NCBI RefSeq assembly: GCF_028561755.1
Contig: NZ_JAQQTD010000005.1
Span: 186,001 to 250,000 of the forward strand
DNA length: 64,000 nucleotides
Reading direction: 5' to 3'
Source of the DNA: Altibacter sp. HG106
GTDB taxonomy: Bacteria > Bacteroidota > Bacteroidia > Flavobacteriales > Flavobacteriaceae
Below the pieces are notes generated by a model that saw only the letters and a program-made list of their open reading frames with translations, searched no databases and was not told where the DNA came from. A program made the position numbers and the translations under genes. Shown here in pieces: positions 59,380 through 64,000 of the stretch (within the stretch, counting starts at the first letter, position 1; each line of letters begins with the position of its first letter).

Positions 59380-60237
59380 ATGAAAGTATTTTTTACATTC
59401 GTTATGCTCTTTTCCATAGTTCACGTTAACTTGGGCCAGGAACAATTTGGCGGCGCGACCTTGTACACGGTTCGGAATGAAATGGAAAAATCTCCAAAAG
59501 AAACGCTGAAGGCCATCGCCGACATGGGTTACGTAAATATTGAAGTTACCGGATACAAGGAGGGCATGTTCTACGGAATGACTCCTTCGGAATTTAAAGA
59601 CTATGTAAGCGGTCTCGGACTCAATGCCGTGAGTGGTCATTTTGCCAGCACCACCTATGATAATGCCGATACCCTCATTGCCGATGCCAAAGCGGCCGGA
59701 CTCCAATACTTTGTGATTCCCATCCCTCCTATGGGACATTTTACTTACGATCCTGCGACGCAATCCATGGGCATGAAAGATGATGTAGCCTTTGTCAACA
59801 CCTTTCTGAATGAGATCGGAAAAAAATGTAAAGAATCTGGATTGCAGCTGCTGTATCACAATCACGATTTTGAATTCAAAGAGATTAACGGGGTACGTCC
59901 ATTGGATTACTTTCTGGAAAATACCGATCCCGAATACGTAAATTTCCAATTAGATCTCTATTGGATCACCAAAGCCGGTGAAGACCCACTTTCCTATTTT
60001 GAAGCCTATCCAGGGCGATTTAAGATGTGGCATGTGAAAGATATGGATTCCGAAGGGAAGTTTGCTCCGGTAGGCAAAGGAACCATCGATTTTGCACGTA
60101 TTCTGGAGAAGCACGATCAATCCGGACTCGAATACTATATTGTGGAGCAGGACATGACATGGGAATTAGCGCCTTTGGAAGCGATAAAAATAAGTAGACA
60201 GGGACTGAAAAAGTTTGGATTTGATGGGTTCCAGTAA
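59380..60237 (+). CDS. Secreted sugar phosphate isomerase/epimerase-family protein
   Basis: 285-residue TIM barrel of the xylose-isomerase-like/AP endonuclease 2 superfamily with signal peptide MKVFFTFVMLFSIVHVNLGQ. Landmarks: GYVNIEVTGYKEGMFYGMTP, LLYHNHDFEFKEINGVRPLD (metal His/Glu), VNFQLDLYWITKAGEDPLSY, and MWHVKDMDSEGKFAPVGKGT (His/Asp). Bacteroidota have many exported members, probably acting on modified sugars from polysaccharide breakdown. Substrate unknown. Monocistronic. Confidence 0.87.
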   Translation: MKVFFTFVMLFSIVHVNLGQEQFGGATLYTVRNEMEKSPKETLKAIADMGYVNIEVTGYKEGMFYGMTPSEFKDYVSGLGLNAVSGHFASTTYDNADTLIADAKAAGLQYFVIPIPPMGHFTYDPATQSMGMKDDVAFVNTFLNEIGKKCKESGLQLLYHNHDFEFKEINGVRPLDYFLENTDPEYVNFQLDLYWITKAGEDPLSYFEAYPGRFKMWHVKDMDSEGKFAPVGKGTIDFARILEKHDQSGLEYYIVEQDMTWELAPLEAIKISRQGLKKFGFDGFQ

Positions 60238-60256
60238 AGCTTCGAAAAAAGCTTTT
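60236..60256 (+). terminator. Weak terminator after the isomerase-like gene
   Basis: AAAGCTT (60236-60242) and AAGCTTT (60249-60255), followed by T. The stem starts inside the stop codon and is short. Confidence 0.45.
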
Positions 60257-60334
60257 CTACTTCCCTTAATCCTCAAAGACAGCTAACCATAAAAGCTTGT
60301 TTTCGCTATAGAAAATAAGAGTGATTTCTTCTCC

Positions 60335-61228
60335 CTAGTGAACGATAAGTTTCTTTTGCATTTTTGAACCATCTTGGGCTGTCAACCGAACAATATAGAG
60401 ACCTGACGGATAAGTTTCCAATGACACTAGAATCTGCTCTTCTCCAGATAGTTGTCTCGTTAGCTTACGCTTTCCTTCCAGAGTATAGACCTCCACCGAC
60501 CTTATAGCGGCTAGGCCGAAAATACCACATGTGTTTGAAGTGCGGTCCATAACAAGCCTTACAGTGTCGAACCCACTAGATTGTTCTTCTATTCCGAAGG
60601 TCACGGTGGGATCGCAAGAAGGGATCGCTTCCAGATTGGTATAAAACGAAGTTCCTTCCTTGAAAAAACAACTTAAATGACCTACGTCATTTATATTGGG
60701 AGTGCCTCCGGGCGCCGTGATAATAGATAGCGAACCCACGCCTTCTACCCAAACTGGGCGTTCATCGCTATTGGTATTGGCAGCCGTAGGGGAAAGATAA
60801 AAATGACGGTATAGATTGCCATCCGCCAAGGGTCGATTGACAATAGAGTCTAGTACATAATATCCGGCATTCTCTTCAAAAGGAGTGATGGGGTTTTTCA
60901 TATCAATAGAATCTCCTACTTCCATTCCAAAATCGTATAACAAATATTGGCGGTTAGCGGTAGGTAAAAATAAATTCAGATAAACCTTGCGCGTGGCAAT
61001 GTCTTCGCGAAGCAGAAAGCCCCTTGAAATATAATGATACCCGTCCAGGATTTTATATGATAGGCCATCTACCAAGGTATCTCCATCGGTATAATAAATG
61101 TCGGTTAAACAACCCGAATTGCAGGTGGTGAATTGCCATTCATTGAATTGATCCAAAAGTGGCACATACTCCTGCGACTGCAGACTATAAGTGAAGAGAA
61201 GCACTATTATGAATACGTACTTTTTCAT
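60335..61228 (-). CDS. Secreted T9SS cargo protein of unknown function
   Basis: 297 residues; signal peptide MKKYVFIIVLLFTYSLQSQE. The C-terminal ~75 residues (VEVYTLEGKRKLTRQLSGEE ... LYIVRLTAQDGSKMQKKLIV) match the T9SS type A sorting domain, so the protein should be exported across the outer membrane by the gliding-type secretion system. The central part (about 25-215) has a Cys pair (TTCNSGCLTD) and aromatic beta strands, but no recognised enzyme motif. Confidence 0.75.
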   Translation of the reverse strand: MKKYVFIIVLLFTYSLQSQEYVPLLDQFNEWQFTTCNSGCLTDIYYTDGDTLVDGLSYKILDGYHYISRGFLLREDIATRKVYLNLFLPTANRQYLLYDFGMEVGDSIDMKNPITPFEENAGYYVLDSIVNRPLADGNLYRHFYLSPTAANTNSDERPVWVEGVGSLSIITAPGGTPNINDVGHLSCFFKEGTSFYTNLEAIPSCDPTVTFGIEEQSSGFDTVRLVMDRTSNTCGIFGLAAIRSVEVYTLEGKRKLTRQLSGEEQILVSLETYPSGLYIVRLTAQDGSKMQKKLIVH

Positions 61229-61355
61229 TTCGGTCAGGATACGTAAAAATATAAATTTTATCGAGACTTTACATTTCTAAGCGATTCATCTGATAGGACA
61301 ACAGTGATGAGCTTACTCCCTATACTGCTAATCCCCAAAAGGGATTATTGGTTTC

Positions 61356-61376
61356 TTTTGCGGAGTCAGCGGGATT
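61356..61376 (-). other. Candidate attachment site: tRNA 3'-end fragment (tRNA-Ser-like)
   Basis: The minus strand reads AATCCCGCTGACTCCGCAAA: the end of a T-loop, the 3' T-stem (CCCGC), a 7-base acceptor strand (TGACTCC) and a discriminator G, the pattern of a class II tRNA such as tRNA-Ser. The rest of a tRNA is absent. The fragment lies 270 bp from a tyrosine integrase, as expected for the distal copy of a tRNA attachment core. The intact tRNA would lie beyond the right edge on the minus strand. Confidence 0.5.
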
Positions 61377-61430
61377 TTGTTCCAATCTCCCTCTTTTGGC
61401 ATTGTGCAAATGCCAATGTCTAAAAAGTAA

Positions 61431-61463
61431 AAAAACCGCTAGAGTAAACTCTGCGGTTTTTTA
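61431..61463. terminator. Orphan bidirectional terminator near the element end
   Basis: AAAAAACCGC (61431-61440) pairs with GCGGTTTTTT (61454-61463), with inner AGAGT/ACTCT. No annotated gene reads into it from either side, so it may insulate the element or end an unannotated RNA. Confidence 0.8.
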
Positions 61464-61649
61464 ATTTTAAGCCTAGCGCTTGTTTGCGGAGGAAGAGGTT
61501 ACTGAACTTCTTATAGGTTAATATCACTTAATAATACTGTTAACCTATGTTTTTTCAATATTTATCAATAATTTTATAACTTGTTTTTGGTGTGAAATTC
61601 GCATTAAATATGCTATTACTTACACCTCTACTTACACCCCGTTATTAAT

Positions 61650-62897
61650 ATGCGTTCAACATTCAATCTTAAAGATACTAATAAAGATAGACCTACATCC
61701 ATCAGATTTATTGTCTTTTTTAAAAATGAAAATAAAAAAATGGTTTACTCTACCGGAGAAATCATTCACCCAGATGATTGGGATTTTGAGTCAAGACAAC
61801 CCAAACATCTTACAGGTAGAAATGCTAAAGCTAATGAGATGCGAATGATTAAGCATCAATTAGACAGATATCAGAATAAATTAATAGAACTGGCCAACCG
61901 ATTTAAGATCTTAAATCAGGAGCTCACTATTGATCAAACAAAGAAAGAATTCAACAAAGAATTTAAACGCGCTAAAAAGAAAGCTAATCAATTCTTTGAA
62001 GTATATGAACTCTTTCTAGAAGAACGAAAAAGTGATCAATCAAATCACGCTAATAGTGAAACCACAATCAAAAGGTATTCATATAACAAAAAATTATTGG
62101 AAGACTTTCAAGAGTATAGAAATAAGGAGATTCGATTTAATCAAATTGATGATTCTTTCTTTAATGAATTAGTTAACTATTGTGTAACTCAGAAAAAGCA
62201 TGCCGTAAATACTTTGAGCAGAAACATGGGCTTGTTTAAAACATTTATGAACTGGGCCTTTACAAATAACTATACATATAAAGAGGATTACAAAAGCTTT
62301 AAGAATATTAAAAAAGAAGTTACCCAAGAAGTTGCCTTAACATTAAACCAAGTTAAGGAGGTCTATGAGCACGACTTCAGTAATAACAGAAGACTACAGC
62401 GTGTTCGCGATTTATTTGTTTTTGGATGCGCAACTGGTATGCGCTTCAGTAACTACTCTCTTGTCAACAAAAGTGATGTGTATAATGGGCATATACATGT
62501 TCGTGATAAAAAGAATTCCAACAAGCTTTTACAAATTCCATTAAATGACTTTTCACTTGCTATACTTGAAAAGTACGATTATAAACTTCCCAAAATAGCA
62601 AACCAAAAATTCAATGATTACATCAAGGAAGTTTTTGAAAAATTGGAATATACACAGGATGTTAAAAAGACTTCTAAAATTGGAAATAAGGTTATTGAAA
62701 AAGTAATGCCTCTTTATAAACGAATTTCAAGCCATACGGCAAGGCGTAGCTTCATAACTATCATGAAGAACAAAAAGATACCAGATAAGGTAATTATGAG
62801 CTATACAGGCCATAAAAGCCTTGAAATTTTTAATAAATACTACAAGCCTAACGAAGAAGAAAAGGCAGAATTCATGAAATCAGTATGGAGCATTTAA
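61650..62897 (+). CDS. Tyrosine-type site-specific integrase
   Basis: Catalyses integration and excision of the element. 415 residues: N-terminal arm-binding region typical of Bacteroidota integrases (STGEIIHPDDWDFESRQPKH), SAM-like core-binding domain (about 120-215), and the catalytic domain with FGCATGMRFSNY (Arg), HVRDKKNSNKLLQIPL (Lys), SSHTARRSFITI (His-x-x-Arg), GHKSLEIFNKYYK (His and nucleophile Tyr). All catalytic residues are present, so it should be active. It is markedly more AT-rich and Lys/Asn-rich than genes to its left. The stop codon overlaps the next start (TAATG). Confidence 0.93.
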   Translation: MRSTFNLKDTNKDRPTSIRFIVFFKNENKKMVYSTGEIIHPDDWDFESRQPKHLTGRNAKANEMRMIKHQLDRYQNKLIELANRFKILNQELTIDQTKKEFNKEFKRAKKKANQFFEVYELFLEERKSDQSNHANSETTIKRYSYNKKLLEDFQEYRNKEIRFNQIDDSFFNELVNYCVTQKKHAVNTLSRNMGLFKTFMNWAFTNNYTYKEDYKSFKNIKKEVTQEVALTLNQVKEVYEHDFSNNRRLQRVRDLFVFGCATGMRFSNYSLVNKSDVYNGHIHVRDKKNSNKLLQIPLNDFSLAILEKYDYKLPKIANQKFNDYIKEVFEKLEYTQDVKKTSKIGNKVIEKVMPLYKRISSHTARRSFITIMKNKKIPDKVIMSYTGHKSLEIFNKYYKPNEEEKAEFMKSVWSI

Positions 62898-63781
62898 TGA
62901 ATTCATTAAAGGAATTTATCGAATTTAATTTTGGTGCGTTTCGTAGACATTATCAGCCAGGTCTTATTGGTATGTTTCCTTCATCTGAGGATAGAAAGGC
63001 AGAAAATTTTGCAAGTAAACTCCTTACTCAATTAAGTAGAGTCAAACTAAGAGAACATTACCAAAATATTATTGATGAGTTATTAATTGAATCAAGTATT
63101 AAAGCAAAAAAGAATCATGAAAGAAGAATGAATCGAATTGTTGCTAGGTACTTTGAGGATAACCAAGCTGTAGAACGAATTAAATATGAAAACAGAAAGA
63201 GTGAGCAATATTTTGAAATTTCTGAACACTTGCGAATCGCATTGCATGAATTTTATTCTGGCAAAGGTTCAATTCAAGATATTCTCACAATACTAATAGA
63301 AAAGACTTATATGTTTAAAAACTCTATAGGATCACTTCTTTTCATTACAGATATTAGATCATTCGCCGAACAACAACTCCTAAGTTTTTTTACCTATGAA
63401 TTAATAAGGCAATCAAAAGAAGGAGAAATAATCAAACCTTTGAAATCTCTATTTCGATTGGAAGATAAATATCATGATATGATTGAAATACTTATCCTGA
63501 ACAAGTTAATAACTGCTATTGAAGAAGATGACACTTTTGATCTGATTGAAGAGTTTTTCAAGAATGAAGGTGTATCACCTGGAAAAACGATGGCAGCGAT
63601 ATTATTTCTATTCAAACGAAATAATGTATTGAAGAATGGAACTACAGAAAAACAAATGGCTGCATCTCTAAGTTATACTTTCAACATAGGTTATACCCAA
63701 CAAGCTTTAAGTGGAGCTTTTTCTGATTTCAGAAATGATTTTGACCAATCTAAGTATAGAAAAGTAATTTATTTTCTATAG
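62897..63781 (+). CDS. Unknown protein coupled to the integrase
   Basis: Not a family I can name. 294 residues, mostly alpha-helical and charged, no signal peptide or membrane span. A Lys/Arg/Glu-rich central helix (IKAKKNHERRMNRIVARYFE) may be a coiled coil. The C-terminal ~60 residues (KNGTTEKQMAASLSYTFNIG ... SGAFSDFRNDF) have the alternating pattern of a small helical domain found in some Bacteroidota mobile-element proteins, perhaps DNA-binding. ATG at 62897 shares a base with the integrase stop; an ATG at 62885 is an alternative. Possibly an accessory factor for integration or regulation. Confidence 0.6.
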   Translation: MNSLKEFIEFNFGAFRRHYQPGLIGMFPSSEDRKAENFASKLLTQLSRVKLREHYQNIIDELLIESSIKAKKNHERRMNRIVARYFEDNQAVERIKYENRKSEQYFEISEHLRIALHEFYSGKGSIQDILTILIEKTYMFKNSIGSLLFITDIRSFAEQQLLSFFTYELIRQSKEGEIIKPLKSLFRLEDKYHDMIEILILNKLITAIEEDDTFDLIEEFFKNEGVSPGKTMAAILFLFKRNNVLKNGTTEKQMAASLSYTFNIGYTQQALSGAFSDFRNDFDQSKYRKVIYFL

Positions 63782-63810
63782 CTAACAAAAATCAATTATA
63801 GATTTTTTTA

Positions 63811-63831
63811 GTTGTACACAACTTGTACAAC
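63811..63831. promoter_or_regulatory. Inverted repeat upstream of the small regulator gene
   Basis: GTTGTAC (63811-63817), spacer ACAACTT, GTACAAC (63825-63831); TTGTACA also recurs as a direct repeat in it. It lies 56 bp before the next ATG and is a candidate operator for the product of that gene. Confidence 0.4.
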
Positions 63832-63886
63832 CAAATATATAACACAAAATTTCAATTTTGGCATTGTTAATTTAAATCTAGTTACA

Positions 63887-64000
63887 ATGTCAACATTCAT
63901 TTCCATTGAAAGCATATCTAAAGAAGAGTTCTGTCGATTGCTCGAAGATACTCTTGATGCTAAACTCAAGCAATATGGTGCAAGCGACAAACCAGAATAT
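63887..64000 (+). CDS. 5' end of a probable helix-turn-helix protein (cut by the right edge)
   Basis: 38 codons (MSTFISIESISKEEFCRLLE ... ASDKPEY). This start resembles the short leader helix of the excisionase-like HTH proteins that follow integrases in Bacteroidota integrative elements, which continue with a MerR/HTH_17 domain after about residue 45. The HTH itself is outside the window, so the call rests on context and N-terminal pattern only. Confidence 0.4.
   Translation, partial: MSTFISIESISKEEFCRLLEDTLDAKLKQYGASDKPEY

Larger units (their letters stand above)
61229..61649. other. Intergenic region at the junction of chromosome and integrated element
   Basis: 421 bp without a gene. From left to right: AT-rich sequence; hairpin AATCCC (61330-61335) / GGGATT (61341-61346); a stretch like the 3' end of a tRNA on the minus strand (61356-61376); hairpin TTGGCATT (61397-61404) / AATGCCAA (61410-61417); a strong terminator (61431-61463); then very AT-rich DNA leading to the integrase. 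GGAGGAAGAGG near 61490 does not mark any start codon. Confidence 0.6.

Noticed and set aside
59365-59949. Long open minus-strand frame opposite the isomerase-like gene
   Set aside because: Antisense to a clear TIM-barrel gene with a signal peptide; no recognisable domain and no promoter.
61356-61463. A complete tRNA or tmRNA gene
   Set aside because: Only the 3' T-stem/acceptor part is recognisable; no anticodon arm, D-arm or matching 5' acceptor strand is present on either strand.

Overview
The window comes from a member of Bacteroidota, most likely a marine-type Flavobacteriaceae. The evidence is a T9SS-type C-terminal sorting region, secreted proteins carrying the VGIGTT-type motif, HYC_CC_PP-type and DUF983 proteins, a fused RibB/degenerate RibA protein, and Bacteroidota promoters of the form TTG-N17-20-TAnnTTTG with no Shine-Dalgarno sequences. 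Genus cannot be decided from the sequence. Coding density is high. Almost all of the window is ordinary chromosome, but from about 61.4 kb to the right edge the DNA becomes visibly AT-rich and looks like one end of an integrated element.

Layout. 1-4.9 kb: 5' part of pfkA and an alpha-glucan/maltose operon (pgmB, GH65 phosphorylase, GH13 lipoprotein). 5.2-9.8 kb: pabB-tilS-dsbD operon. 10-20 kb: a secreted tail-fibre-like protein, lpd, a degenerate CPBP membrane protein, an Lrp regulator divergent from a methionine gamma-lyase-type enzyme, an M23 peptidase with BTRD1-like repeats, an NhaC antiporter and an AhpC-type peroxiredoxin. 20-31.8 kb: a Reg_prop/Y_Y_Y histidine kinase with a LuxR-type response regulator, followed by envelope genes (OmpA-like, beta-helix, vWA and a pair of paralogous unknown proteins) and a tpx-dgkA pair. 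31.9-42.8 kb: ftsK, lolA, lptF/G, ribB, an LRR/TSP3 surface protein, an aminotransferase, an SGNH hydrolase, a nitroreductase and a thioesterase. 42.8-46 kb: an alcohol dehydrogenase, a cupin lipoprotein and an acetyltransferase beside an AraC regulator. 46-50.9 kb: a six-gene metal-handling operon. 51-52.3 kb: carbonic anhydrase and a DUF421 protein. 52.3-59.3 kb: a sulfide/persulfide detoxification cluster. 59.4-61.2 kb: a secreted sugar isomerase-like protein and a T9SS cargo protein. 61.3-64 kb: a tRNA-3'-end-like attachment site, a tyrosine integrase, an unknown coupled gene and the start of a small regulator.

Two candidate regulons can be read from the DNA. (1) In the sulfur cluster the inverted repeat GTAAC-N4-GTTAC (one copy GCAAC) occurs four times, each centred exactly 36.5 bp upstream of the last base of a TAnnTTTG-like box. 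The promoters serve yeeE/yedE, SQR-DUF2892, persulfide dioxygenase-rhodanese, and DUF983-crp-tauE. That spacing is the class II CRP/FNR geometry, so the Crp/Fnr protein encoded inside the cluster is the obvious candidate activator. (2) The box ATCACCC-N4-GGGTRMT occurs upstream of the histidine kinase gene, ompA and the vWA operon, at a fixed distance (38.5 bp) from the -7 box at two perfect promoters and one weak one. This suggests a small envelope regulon of the kinase/response-regulator pair.

Other points worth attention are the metal operon, the duplicated WIRWRD-domain proteins, and several family members that lack expected catalytic residues or sit in an unexpected compartment. All calls were made by reading the sequence; no database search was possible.
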